Translations under genes and position numbers: made by a program
Notes under the pieces: model-generated
Databases searched by the model: none
What the model was told of the DNA's origin: nothing
The model's input: the letters and a program-made list of their open reading frames with translations, nothing else
Assembly (NCBI RefSeq): GCF_024297145.1
Contig: NZ_JANCTC010000008.1
Coordinates: 186,001-250,000 of the forward strand
DNA: 64,000 bases
Direction: 5' to 3'
DNA from: Mesorhizobium sp. LMG 17147
Lineage (GTDB): Bacteria; Pseudomonadota; Alphaproteobacteria; Rhizobiales; Rhizobiaceae
Shown here: positions 43,731-52,830 of the stretch, piece after piece
Layout: every line of letters begins with the position of its first letter
Numbering within the stretch: position 1 is the stretch's first letter

Positions 43731-46388
43731 TTGACGTCGACTGTCGACCCAATCAGCCTCCCTAAAAGAGCAGCTTCGAACGATACAGAGATTGATCGCG
43801 AGGCTCTGGCTCGCCTTTTGATCGAAATTGCCCGGAACGTTGATCCGGACTATCGTGCGCGTCTCGACGGAATCCCAACCGCCGATCCTCGCATGGAAAC
43901 GCTTCGCCAGTTGCTGGTCGGCCGCGAAATTTCGGAGCTTTCACGAGTTACCCACCTGCTCGACGAACCTGAGCAGCTTGCGGCGGCAGTGGGGGGCGTC
44001 CTCTCCAGTGCAGCCGCACGGGCGTCTCACGCGCAACTCGGCGAGGCCCTTGCGCCAGTTGTCGAGAGGGCTGTGCAACGGTCCATCCAGAAAAGCCCGC
44101 GCACGCTGACGGATATATTATACCCGGTGTTTCTGCCGGCTATTCGCAAGTCGATCGGCGAAAAGATCGACCAAACCTTTCAGTCGCTGAATGAAACCTT
44201 AAGACACATATTTACTTGGCATGGGCTCAAGTGGAGATTTGAAGCTTGGAGAACGGGGGCAAGCTTCTCAGAAGTTGTTCTTAGGCATTCTCTTGTCTAT
44301 CGTGTAGAACATGTCTTTCTCATTCACCGCAATTCCGGGCTTTTGATCAAGCATGTAACTGCCGAAAACGCAACCAGCGAAGATCCTCAACTGATTTCCT
44401 CGATGCTTAGTGCAATTCAGGATTTTGTAAAAGACTCATTTAACGAGAAAGAACAGAGCGGCCTGGACACTATCCGTTTCGGGGAGCTTCGTCTCTGGTC
44501 GGAAGTTGGGCCGTTTGCGACCTTGGTTGCGGTGATCCGGGGAAATCCGCCGGAGGAATTACATGAAATAATTCGCGATGTATTGCTTCGCATCCATGAT
44601 GAATGCTCACAGGCCCTGGAGCAGTTTGACGGCGACAGTTCGCAGTTGGCCGGCGTCGAGACGCAGTTGCAGACCTGCGTTGATCTGAAGCAGGAGGAAT
44701 CAAACCAGGGATTTCCGTGGCTGGTCCTGGCTGCAGTCCTGCTGGTTTTGATTCCCGCAGGCGGTTGGTTCTTTCTTTCTTGGCAATCCGGGCAGCGCTG
44801 GCAGGCGTATGTGTCGCGACTGGGGATCCAGCCGGGCATCATCGTTGCCGAACAAAAGGTGCACGATGGCCAATTCTATATTACCGGCCTGAGAGACCCG
44901 CTTGCCGCCGACCCGCAGTCGCTGTTGGCCGGAACGCAGGTCGATCCCGCCCGCGTTCATTCACACTGGCAATTCTATCAGAGTCTTGATCCGGAGTTCG
45001 TGTTGAAGCGGCTAGCGGCGTCGCTGGTTCCGCCGGATTCAGTACGACTTTCGATCGTCAATGATCGCATCGTTGCCGAGGGGGAGGCTCCCGACACCTG
45101 GATAGATCGGGCGCGCGCAGCAGCCCAACAACTTTCGGCAGGCGGACCGGAATTCGATATCTCCAGGGTTCGTGATGTGAGCCCCGAAGCACGCGCGGCG
45201 GAGCGCTGGCAGACTTATGTGTCGCGACTGGAGGCCCAGCCGGGTATTATCGTTGCCGAACAAAAGGTGCGCGATGGCCAATTCTATATTGCCGGCCTGA
45301 GAGACCCTCTTGCCGCCGACCCGCAGTCGCTGTTGGCCGGTACGCAGGTCGATCCCGCCCGCGTTCATTCACACTGGCAATTCTATCAGAGCTTTGAGCC
45401 GGAGTTCGTGCTGAAGCGGCTGACAGCGTCGCTCACCCCGCCGAAATCGGTTCGGCTTTCGATCGTCGATGATCGCATCGTTGCCGAGGGTGAGGCTCCC
45501 GACACCTGGATAGATCGGGCGCGCGCAGCGGCTCGACAGCTTTCGGCAGGCGGACCGGAATTCGACATCTCCAAAGTTCGTGATGTGAGCCCCGAAGCAC
45601 GCGCGGCGGAGCACTGGCAGACCTATGTGTCACGACTGGAGGCCCAAGCGGGAATCATCGTCGCCCAGCAAACGGCGAGGGGCGGACATTTCTATATTTC
45701 CGGCCTGAGAGACCCGCAGGCCGCCGACCCGCAGGTTCTGCTGTCCGGAACAGGGGTCGATCCTGCCCGCGTTCATTCGCAGTGGCAATTCTATCAAAGC
45801 CTTCATCCGAAGTTCGTGGTGAAGCGGCTGATGGCGTCGCTGACTCCGCCGGATTCAGTACGGCTTTCGATCATCAAGGATCGCATCGTTGCCCAGGGTG
45901 AGGCTCCTGCCGCCTGGATAGATCGGGCGCGGGTCGCCGCCCAACAGCTGTCCGCGGACGGACTCTCTCTAGAACTCTCCGAGCTGCGTGAGTTGACCCC
46001 TCCGGAACTGACTCATTTGAGGGAGGCTATTCAAGCGGTCAACATTTTCTTCGATTCTGGCAAGGCTGTACCGGGACCAGAGCAACTGCCGGTTCTCGAC
46101 AAATTGGCGAATCAGTTGAAGGAATTGGCCACGGACGCCCGCAAGGCAGGGGTAACAGCACAGTTCATGTTGACCGGCCATTCGGACGAGACGGGCCGTG
46201 AAACGGCCAAGTTGTCGATCAGCGCCGCGCGCGCGGAAACAGTTCGTGCGCTTCTCAAGAAGCGCGGCGTCGATCCGGAATTGCTCTTGGTTCGCGGCGC
46301 GGGCACCTTTGAGCCAGCGGAGACTGAAAATAGCCGAACCGGGAGCTCCGCGAACCGCAGAGTTTCGGTTACGGTAAACTTCCACTAG
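43731..46388 (+). CDS. Membrane-spanning OmpA-family protein with three tandem BON-like repeats
   Basis: 885 residues, starting at TTG 43731; no other start fits. Residues 1-325 are cytoplasmic. The part at ~190-300 (VEHVFLIHRNSGLLIKHVT, then FATLVAVIRG and LRIHDECS) looks like a longin/roadblock-type alpha-beta domain, the fold that regulates Ras-like GTPases. A single helix at ~328-350 (FPWLVLAAVLLVLIPAGGW) crosses the inner membrane. Residues 356-~760 are three 136-residue repeats beginning RWQ.YVSRL, resembling BON-type lipid- or peptidoglycan-side modules. The C-terminal OmpA domain (~765-885) has INIFFDSGKAVPG and TGHSDETGRE, the diaminopimelate-peptidoglycan-binding motif. It could link cell-wall state to the GTPase encoded next (15 bp later). 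Confidence 0.85.
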   Translation: MTSTVDPISLPKRAASNDTEIDREALARLLIEIARNVDPDYRARLDGIPTADPRMETLRQLLVGREISELSRVTHLLDEPEQLAAAVGGVLSSAAARASHAQLGEALAPVVERAVQRSIQKSPRTLTDILYPVFLPAIRKSIGEKIDQTFQSLNETLRHIFTWHGLKWRFEAWRTGASFSEVVLRHSLVYRVEHVFLIHRNSGLLIKHVTAENATSEDPQLISSMLSAIQDFVKDSFNEKEQSGLDTIRFGELRLWSEVGPFATLVAVIRGNPPEELHEIIRDVLLRIHDECSQALEQFDGDSSQLAGVETQLQTCVDLKQEESNQGFPWLVLAAVLLVLIPAGGWFFLSWQSGQRWQAYVSRLGIQPGIIVAEQKVHDGQFYITGLRDPLAADPQSLLAGTQVDPARVHSHWQFYQSLDPEFVLKRLAASLVPPDSVRLSIVNDRIVAEGEAPDTWIDRARAAAQQLSAGGPEFDISRVRDVSPEARAAERWQTYVSRLEAQPGIIVAEQKVRDGQFYIAGLRDPLAADPQSLLAGTQVDPARVHSHWQFYQSFEPEFVLKRLTASLTPPKSVRLSIVDDRIVAEGEAPDTWIDRARAAARQLSAGGPEFDISKVRDVSPEARAAEHWQTYVSRLEAQAGIIVAQQTARGGHFYISGLRDPQAADPQVLLSGTGVDPARVHSQWQFYQSLHPKFVVKRLMASLTPPDSVRLSIIKDRIVAQGEAPAAWIDRARVAAQQLSADGLSLELSELRELTPPELTHLREAIQAVNIFFDSGKAVPGPEQLPVLDKLANQLKELATDARKAGVTAQFMLTGHSDETGRETAKLSISAARAETVRALLKKRGVDPELLLVRGAGTFEPAETENSRTGSSANRRVSVTVNFH
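44796..46019 (+). repeat. Three 408-bp tandem repeats inside the OmpA-family gene
   Basis: Copies start at 44796, 45204 and 45612, each coding 136 residues. Copies 1 and 2 are nearly identical at DNA level, including silent positions (for example the block coding LAADPQSLLAGTQVDPARVH). Copy 3 is more diverged and its last ~20 codons run into the OmpA domain. The identity points to recent duplication and an expandable periplasmic stalk. Confidence 0.9.
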
Positions 46389-46403
46389 GCGGAGCCCAGG
46401 ATA

Positions 46404-46895
46404 TTGCAAAAGAAGATCTGCATGTTGGGCGGGTTCGCTGTCGGAAAGACGAGTCTGGTTCGCAGGTTTGTGCAAAGCATCTTTTCAGAAACCTACTTGA
46501 CCACGGTGGGAGTGAAAATCGACAAGAAGAGTGTCGCATTCCCGGACAAAACCGTGGATCTGATTTTGTGGGACTTGGCCGGCGAAGACGATATCGGCTC
46601 ATTCCGCGTCAGCTATGTGCGAGGTGCGAGTGGGCTCGTGCTTGTCGTCGATGGAACACGCGCTGCTACTCTTGCCGTGGCGCTCACGTTGCGCGAGCGG
46701 GCCGAGGCTGAATTCGGCGCTATGCCGTTTGTATTGCTGTTCAACAAATCCGATCTGGCCGATCGGTGGGCAATATCGGATAGTGAAATTGACGAACTGA
46801 GGCAACTTGGATGGCAAATCTATCTAACAAGTGCGCTTTCGGGTGAACATGTTGATGATGCGTTTCGTCAACTTGCTTCGATGGTCAGCAAATAA
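46404..46895 (+). CDS. Ras/Rab-like small GTPase
   Basis: A 163-residue single-domain GTPase starting at TTG 46404. All G motifs are present: G1 GGFAVGKTS at 9-17, the switch I Thr pair at 33-34 (YLTTVGVKID), G3 WDLAGEDD at 56-63, G4 NKSD at 114-117 and G5 TSA near 142. The spacing matches Ras closely. The Ras catalytic Gln61 is Glu here, so intrinsic hydrolysis may be slow and depend on a partner. There is no C-terminal prenylation motif. It lies between an OmpA-type protein with a roadblock/longin-like domain and a cyclase whose gene starts four bases after its stop. It would act as the switch between the two. Confidence 0.92.
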   Translation: MQKKICMLGGFAVGKTSLVRRFVQSIFSETYLTTVGVKIDKKSVAFPDKTVDLILWDLAGEDDIGSFRVSYVRGASGLVLVVDGTRAATLAVALTLRERAEAEFGAMPFVLLFNKSDLADRWAISDSEIDELRQLGWQIYLTSALSGEHVDDAFRQLASMVSK

Positions 46896-46898
46896 ACC

Positions 46899-47969
46899 AT
46901 GCATGTCTTGCCAAGAGAAGTTAGAAGCTGGATTTACGATTTCTTCTACAACGAGCGCTCGGTCGCATATCTAAAAATCGACGCCCAGCTTTGCGTAGCT
47001 GCGAAGGGCGGTAACGTTAAACATTACGGACTCTCGTCAGTTCGCATAGGTAAGCCTGTTGCCGAGCAGCTTGAATTCATGGAAGGTTTGTTGCCCTGCC
47101 CGGAGCTTCCATTTGATATGGACATGGTCGAACTGCCCGGCGGGCGTGTCGCGGACCTCCATCTTTTTGCTGACAATGCCTGCGTGTGGCTGCTCTTTCT
47201 TGACGCCGCTGCCGAACGCGACAATAGGCAGCGGCTTCAACAGAAGGCTTATGAAATGACGCTTCTGCAAGAGAGGGAGCGTCAACTCAACGAGAAATTA
47301 CAATCGATGAACGAGGCGTTGAGGGCGAGCCAAGAGGGATTGTCGCGTGAATACCAACGCGCCGAAGCCCTACTCCTCAACATTCTTCCGGCGTCGATCG
47401 CGGAGCGCTTAAAAGCGGACGAACAAATTGCAGACAACCATGCTGACGTGAGTGTGCTTTTTGCCGACATCGTCGGTTTTACGGAAAGAGCGCGGAGCGT
47501 CGGAGCCGTAACGACGCTCGCTATTTTAAATTACTTCTTCAAGGCGGCGGATCTGCTCTCGGAGCAATACGGCTGCGAAAAGATCAAGACAATCGGCGAT
47601 TGTGTGATGGTGGTCGCTGGCCTGCCCGCCGCGCGATCCGATCATGCGGAAGCCCTTGCGCACTATGCACTTGAACTGCGCAACGAGGTCAAGCGCGAAC
47701 GCTTCGCAGGAGAACCGATAAGACTCAGAATTGGAATTCACTCGGGACCAATCGTGGCGGGCGTCATAGGCAAAAGGCGGTTTGCCTATGACCTATGGGG
47801 CGACACCGTTAATCTCGCCGCACGTATCCAAACGTCCGCGGAGCCCGATGAAATCCGTATTTCGGATGCAACTCATCAACTGCTTGGACCAAATTTTGCT
47901 TGCGACCCACTCGAGGAAACGGAATTGCGTGGTACAGGTCGTGTGCGAATGTGGCGGCTCCCGGCCTGA
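46899..47969 (+). CDS. Class III adenylate cyclase, output of the GTPase set
   Basis: 356 residues, soluble. Residues ~1-105 are a PAS-like sensor (SVAYLKIDAQLCVAAKGG, ACVWLLFLDAAAE), ~108-155 a coiled coil, then the LLNILPASIAERLK linker typical of cyclases. The catalytic domain has Asp190 in VLFADIVGFTERA, Asp234 in KTIGDCVMVVAG, IGIHSGPIVAGVIG and DLWGDTVNLAARIQ. Lys in IKTIG with Asp in DLWGD fits ATP use, so the product is probably cAMP. The start is four bases after the GTPase stop, so the two are translationally coupled. Regulation by the GTPase, as for eukaryotic adenylate cyclases with Ras in yeast, is an attractive inference only. Confidence 0.9.
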   Translation: MHVLPREVRSWIYDFFYNERSVAYLKIDAQLCVAAKGGNVKHYGLSSVRIGKPVAEQLEFMEGLLPCPELPFDMDMVELPGGRVADLHLFADNACVWLLFLDAAAERDNRQRLQQKAYEMTLLQERERQLNEKLQSMNEALRASQEGLSREYQRAEALLLNILPASIAERLKADEQIADNHADVSVLFADIVGFTERARSVGAVTTLAILNYFFKAADLLSEQYGCEKIKTIGDCVMVVAGLPAARSDHAEALAHYALELRNEVKRERFAGEPIRLRIGIHSGPIVAGVIGKRRFAYDLWGDTVNLAARIQTSAEPDEIRISDATHQLLGPNFACDPLEETELRGTGRVRMWRLPA

Positions 47970-48331
47970 TTTGCCGCATGGCAGCCCCGACTCGGAAGCG
48001 CATTGCATCTCAAGCAACATCATGGTTTCCAATGTCCGCAGCGGTGCGCGAAGCAGTTGACCACCGAGCGACCGCCAAAGGTCTGTCCTGGTCAGCTCAG
48101 GAAATCAGTTCCTGAGGTTTAACGTCGATGCCCAGTTCATAGAACGGCCGGAGACCTGGGCCGAGGTCGGAATGCCCTGCCCCCGCGGCTAAATAAACAC
48201 CGCCAAGTACCCGGCGCAAGGTCCGGCTCGGAACGATGACGTCTTGCACCGCAACATCGGTTTCTTCAAGGTAGGGCAACAACCGACATAGATGTCGTTG
48301 CTTGCCGATTTGACCGGAAGGTTACAGCACG
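47970..48331. other. Intergenic stretch, 362 bp
   Basis: No gene is supported. A minus-strand frame at 48097-48282 contains VQDVIVPSRTLRRV, faintly like the helix of Xre/ParS (DUF2384) antitoxins, but the rest does not match. The 48316-48321 GGAAGG serves as ribosome site for the channel gene. Confidence 0.3.
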
Positions 48332-50632
48332 ATGCCACGCATCACTCGACGATTGGGGGCCAGGAATCTGGCGCGCCCGGCACGGCGTCTCGGAGACCTG
48401 ACTGCGATGCTTGCCTTGATTGCCAGGCCGCTCGTCTTTGGGATCGCCCTTTTGTTGGCTGGTCAGGCACAGGCGCAGGCGCCGGCGACGGTCCCGCCTG
48501 AAAGGGTCAAACAGCTGTTCGAGCTTCTCGACGATCCGTCAGTGAAGGCCTGGGTGGCCGAACAGCGAAATCAGGACGCCGGGTCAACGAGAGCGCCTGC
48601 CGAGCCAGGGGCTTCGCCGACCGACGCATCGTCCGGCGCCGTAGCCGCACCAGGCCCGATGAATACGATGGCATCCTCGACGCTCGATGGGATCAGGCAT
48701 CATATCGAAAGAATCGTGCGAACTTTGCCCTTGCTGCCAAGCCAGTTCGCGCGCGTTCGGGCAGAGACAATGGAGGATATGTCCAGCAAGGGGCCTGCCG
48801 GCGTATTTGTGCTGATTGCGATGTTCATCGCTGCCGGCCTGGCGCTCACTTGGGCAACGTACAAGCTCACCCGCCCATTTCGTCTCTGGATTATCGCGCA
48901 ACCGAAGGATACGCCGGTTGGGCGAGCCAAGAAGATTGGTGGCCGCCTGCTTTATTCCAGCATGCTGATAGTCTCTTTCGCACTGGGCAGCGCCGGCGCA
49001 TTCATGTTGTTCGACTGGCCGATGCTTATCCGCGAGATTGTACTGACATTTCTGATGGCGGCAGTCGTTACATGGGGTGTGCGCATGTACGTCATGGCCA
49101 CGCTCGTCCCTTCCTTCATGAACGTCGAGAACGCCGTCGAGGTTCGTGCTTTGCCGATCACCAACGAAGCGGCTGACCATTGGTCCTTTTGGCTGCCCCG
49201 GATCGTCGGCGTCTTCGCCTTCTTCGGGGCCGCGTTTATCCTCTTGCCAGGTCTCGGCATCGATCAGGACGGAATGATGGTCCTGTCACTGGGCGCCGAT
49301 TTCGTGCTGCTGTTGCTCCTGCTGCTTGCCATTTGGCGTCGGCCAAGAACGCAGCGAGACGGTGCGCGCCACATCGGTCACACGGAAGCGACATGGCTAT
49401 TGACTGCTTATTTCGTCGTCCTGTTCCTGCAACGTATCGCCGGCCTTAATACATACTTCTGGTTCACCTTCGCCGCGTTCTTCCTGCCTTTGGCAATCGT
49501 GGTGACGCAGCGCGGGGTTAATTTCGTTCTTCGGCCAGGTTCGGAAGATGTCGGCCGGCCCACGATCCCAGCGGTGACGATCGCTGTCATCGATCGCGGA
49601 ATCCGAATGATTTTCATCCTGGTGGCGGCTTACCTTCTCGCACGTGTCTGGGGTCTGGACATGCAATCCATGCGGGACAGCGATACGACGACGACGTTCA
49701 TATTGCGCGGCTTGATCAATGTCGTGGTGATTGCCCTCGCCGCCGACTTCGGCTGGTCGATCATCAAAGCTTTGATTGAACGAAAGCTGGGCATCGAAAC
49801 ACCGCACCCTGTGATCAGCGACGAGGACGTTCCGGTCCTCGATCCGCAACAGGCGCGGCTGCACACGCTCTTGCCGATCCTCCAGAACATTCTGCTCGCG
49901 TCGATCATCGTGATGGCGGTGCTTATGATGCTCGCCTCGCTGGGTATCCAGATCGGCCCATTGATCGCCGGCGCCGGCGTCGTCGGCGTCGCCGTGGGCT
50001 TTGGCGCACAAACCATCGTCAAGGACGTCATTTCAGGTGTGTTTTTTCTGCTCGATGATGCGTTTCGTGTTGGCGAATACATTTCATCGGGCAATTACAA
50101 GGGTACTGTGGAAAGCTTTTCGCTTCGCTCAGTGAAGCTGCGCCACCATCGTGGTCCGCTGTTCACGATACCTTTCGGTGAACTCGGGGCAGTCCAGAAC
50201 CAGAGCCGTGACTGGGTTATCGACAAATTCAACATCACCGTTGGTTATGACACGGATATCGACTTCGCTCGCAAGCTGATCAAGCGGATCGGCCTCGAAC
50301 TGGCGGAAGATCCAGAGTTCAAAAACTGGGTGCTCGATCCGATCAAGATGCAGGGCGTACAGGAGTTCGGCGAATACGGCATCGTGTTGAGGGTCAAGGC
50401 CACAACCAGACCGGGAGGCGCCTTCGGTATGAAACGCAAGTTCTATGTACGCCTCCGACAAGTCTTCAAGGAGCAGGGCATCGAACTCCCATTTCCGACC
50501 GTCCAGGTCCAGGGGCTACAGAACCCACATGGGGCGGAGAATGCGCCGTTGGAGCTCACACCCGAGTTGAAAATGGCCGTCGCGCAGTCGCATACCAATC
50601 GGCGCAGAAAAAAAGCTAGCACAACGGAATAG
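48332..50632 (+). CDS. Large mechanosensitive channel of the MscS family
   Basis: 766 residues; GGAAGG precedes ATG 48332. A second ATG at 48407 starts a cleaner signal peptide (MLALIARPLVFGIALLLAG then QAQAQ), so the true N-terminus is uncertain. A periplasmic region to ~140 is followed by about ten membrane helices. The MscS core is at ~545-600, with pore helix GAGVVGVAVGFGAQTIVKD and then DDAFRVGEYIS. The cytoplasmic beta/vestibule domain includes TVESFSLRSVKLRHHRG and IPFGELGAVQNQSRDW. It releases solutes on membrane stretch after osmotic downshift. It follows the cell-wall/GTPase/cyclase set by 362 bp, possibly its own unit. Confidence 0.9.
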   Translation: MPRITRRLGARNLARPARRLGDLTAMLALIARPLVFGIALLLAGQAQAQAPATVPPERVKQLFELLDDPSVKAWVAEQRNQDAGSTRAPAEPGASPTDASSGAVAAPGPMNTMASSTLDGIRHHIERIVRTLPLLPSQFARVRAETMEDMSSKGPAGVFVLIAMFIAAGLALTWATYKLTRPFRLWIIAQPKDTPVGRAKKIGGRLLYSSMLIVSFALGSAGAFMLFDWPMLIREIVLTFLMAAVVTWGVRMYVMATLVPSFMNVENAVEVRALPITNEAADHWSFWLPRIVGVFAFFGAAFILLPGLGIDQDGMMVLSLGADFVLLLLLLLAIWRRPRTQRDGARHIGHTEATWLLTAYFVVLFLQRIAGLNTYFWFTFAAFFLPLAIVVTQRGVNFVLRPGSEDVGRPTIPAVTIAVIDRGIRMIFILVAAYLLARVWGLDMQSMRDSDTTTTFILRGLINVVVIALAADFGWSIIKALIERKLGIETPHPVISDEDVPVLDPQQARLHTLLPILQNILLASIIVMAVLMMLASLGIQIGPLIAGAGVVGVAVGFGAQTIVKDVISGVFFLLDDAFRVGEYISSGNYKGTVESFSLRSVKLRHHRGPLFTIPFGELGAVQNQSRDWVIDKFNITVGYDTDIDFARKLIKRIGLELAEDPEFKNWVLDPIKMQGVQEFGEYGIVLRVKATTRPGGAFGMKRKFYVRLRQVFKEQGIELPFPTVQVQGLQNPHGAENAPLELTPELKMAVAQSHTNRRRKKASTTE

Positions 50633-50896
50633 GGAAGCTGTGACACCTGCCGGTCACAGCGCCGCTTTCACGACGAAGAACGTCTTGCCGATCCGTCAGA
50701 AATTTGCGCTCTTGATTTCAAACACCATTTCGACGGTCCGCGATTGCTCGGTTTCAGCGACTATCGGTATCAATCAATCGATTTCTTTCTGACGACCGCC
50801 GGCCGAGCCGTACCGGCAGTTCCCAAAAAGACCGTCGCGAGATTTACATCGGGCTGCGGTACGCTTGAGACCGCGCCATCGGCTACCTGCCGGACG

Positions 50897-51793
50897 TCAG
50901 TCGCGCGAAATGGACAGTCCCGCGAGAAGCGGCGCGTACGCCGCGAGCCTGCGGGATACGAACTCCGTGAAGAGCCGCACGCGCTTCGTCTTGCGTGTCT
51001 CCCCCTGCGTGAGAAGCCAGAGCGTTCCATGCATGTGTAGGTCGGCGCCCGGCACCCTCACCAGTAGGGGGTCGGCATCCCCGACGAAGCACGGCAGTGT
51101 CGTCATCCCCAGCCCTTGCCGTACTGCAACGATCTGCGCCTCGCCGTCCGTGGTCCTGAACGGAACCCCCGTGGTGCGAACCTCACCCTCGCGGGCCCAG
51201 TCCGGGATGCCATGAATGCTTATGACGATCCACCGGATGGGATCAGACGAACCCGCACGCCATGCGGTTAGTCGATCCCGAGACATGTAGACGCCGCCGA
51301 ACAGCTCCGGTCCCTTCAGGCCGTGAAGATTGAGCGGCAGGGTTTTGCGGTCGTAAACGACGCGGATCGCGACATCGGCCTCTCGGTTGGTCAGATTTGC
51401 CAGCTCGCCGGACGACAAGATTTCCATCTCGATGTCCGGATGCAGGCGCGCGAAATCGGCGAAGTCCGGCATGAGCAGGTGTGTCGCGAGGGGCGGTGCC
51501 AGCGTCACCCGCAAGAGTCCGCGTACGCCCTGGTCGCGCCCGAAGATTCGCGTCTCCAGCCGGTTCGACGACGCCTCCATCTGCTCCGCGAACTCGAGGA
51601 CCTCCTCGCCCGCAGCCGTCAGGCGGTAGCCCGATGGCAGCTTCTCGAACATCTGCGCCCCCAGCCGCTCCTCCAGTTGGGCAAGGCGCCGCAGCACTGT
51701 GGTGTGGTTAACCCCGAGGCGCTCGGCGGCAGCCCGCACCGAGCCTCCGCGCGCGACGGCAAGAAAGTAGCGAACGTCGTCCCAGTCAATCAT
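50897..51793 (-). CDS. LysR-family transcriptional regulator
   Basis: 298 residues from ATG 51793; the frame is open to 51871 but lacks a ribosome site. Residues 1-60 are the LysR helix-turn-helix (WDDVRYFLAVARGGSVRAAA, GVNHTTVLRRLAQLE). A ligand-binding domain follows (LRVTLAPPLATHLLMPDF, HPDIEMEIL). It is divergent from the SDR gene at 52055 across a 261-bp gap, the classic arrangement for a LysR activator and its target. The effector cannot be deduced. Confidence 0.9.
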   Translation of the reverse strand: MIDWDDVRYFLAVARGGSVRAAAERLGVNHTTVLRRLAQLEERLGAQMFEKLPSGYRLTAAGEEVLEFAEQMEASSNRLETRIFGRDQGVRGLLRVTLAPPLATHLLMPDFADFARLHPDIEMEILSSGELANLTNREADVAIRVVYDRKTLPLNLHGLKGPELFGGVYMSRDRLTAWRAGSSDPIRWIVISIHGIPDWAREGEVRTTGVPFRTTDGEAQIVAVRQGLGMTTLPCFVGDADPLLVRVPGADLHMHGTLWLLTQGETRKTKRVRLFTEFVSRRLAAYAPLLAGLSISRD

Positions 51794-52054
51794 GGTGCAA
51801 TCCCGCACCGCGGGGTGCGCCTTCCAAAGCCCGTATCTAACACATCGAACAGCAATATGGGCGGCCATCATAGCCTATGTCGGCGAGCGCGGCCCAATTC
51901 CGAACGGCGGACACCGGTCATAGCGCCAGTCGTCCAGCCGGATCGATTTCGCACCACCGATGTGCGCGCTTCCGCACTCAATAACTGACGCCGGCGGACC
52001 CATTTCGAGGTTCTCGGAGGCAGATGCTGTCCCGACACCACGAAAGGAGAAGTC

Positions 52055-52789
52055 ATGGGAAAGCTTGAGGGTAAGGTTGCAGTCATCACGGGCGGATCGA
52101 GCGGCATGGCGCTGGCGAGCGCCAAGCGGTTCGTTGAAGAAGGCGCCTATGTTTTCATCACGGGCCGGAGACAGGAGGCGCTGGACGAGGCCGTCAAGCT
52201 GATCGGCCGAAACGTGACCGGCGTGCGCGGCGACGCGGCCAATCTCGACGACCTCGACCGCCTGTTCGATACAGTCAAGCGGGAAAAGGGCAGGATCGAC
52301 GTCCTGTATGCGAGCGCCGGCACGGGCGAAGCTGTCCCACTGGGCGAGATTACCGAGCAGCACTTCGATGCGGCCTTCGGCCTGAATACGCGCGGCACGC
52401 TGTTTACGGTGCAGAAGGCGTTGCCGCTGTTCAACGATGGCGGATCGATCTTCATGACCGGGTCAGTTGCTTCGGTAAAGGGTTTTCCTGGTTACAGCGT
52501 GTATGCGGGGAGCAAGGCGGCGCTGCACGCATTCGCACGCGGGTGGCTCAACGAACTCAAGGGCAGGAATATCCGGGTCAACGTGCTGCACCCGGGGCCG
52601 ATCGCCACACCGATGCAGGACCAGGTTCTCACCGAGGAGGCGAAGCAGATGTTCGAATCCCTGATCCCGCGGGGAAAGATGGGGCGTCCTGAGGAAATTG
52701 CGACGGCCGCGCTGTTTCTTGCTTCCGACGATTCGAGCTTCGTGAATGGGGTGGAGTTGTCTGTTGATGGCGGCTTCTCGGCCATCTGA
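52055..52789 (+). CDS. Short-chain dehydrogenase/reductase
   Basis: 244 residues with a strong ribosome site (AAAGGAGAAG). Typical SDR motifs are present: TGGSSGMALASAK as the cofactor loop, with Met where Ile of GxGIG is usual, the Asn-Ala-Gly region reading YASAGTG, Tyr-Lys in YSVYAGSKAAL, and ELSVDGGFSAI at the end. Such LysR-linked SDRs often act on aldehydes or ketones of xenobiotics. It is followed 41 bp later by an NADP-binding protein gene, so the two probably form one operon under the divergent LysR. Confidence 0.9.
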   Translation: MGKLEGKVAVITGGSSGMALASAKRFVEEGAYVFITGRRQEALDEAVKLIGRNVTGVRGDAANLDDLDRLFDTVKREKGRIDVLYASAGTGEAVPLGEITEQHFDAAFGLNTRGTLFTVQKALPLFNDGGSIFMTGSVASVKGFPGYSVYAGSKAALHAFARGWLNELKGRNIRVNVLHPGPIATPMQDQVLTEEAKQMFESLIPRGKMGRPEEIATAALFLASDDSSFVNGVELSVDGGFSAI

Positions 52790-52830
52790 AGGCCGGGGGA
52801 ATCAATACCAACACGGATTGGAGAAGTATT

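Noticed and set aside
48097..48282. Possible Xre/ParS-type antitoxin relic on the minus strand
   Set aside because: Only a short segment (VIVPSRTLRR) resembles the family; no toxin gene or wider match.
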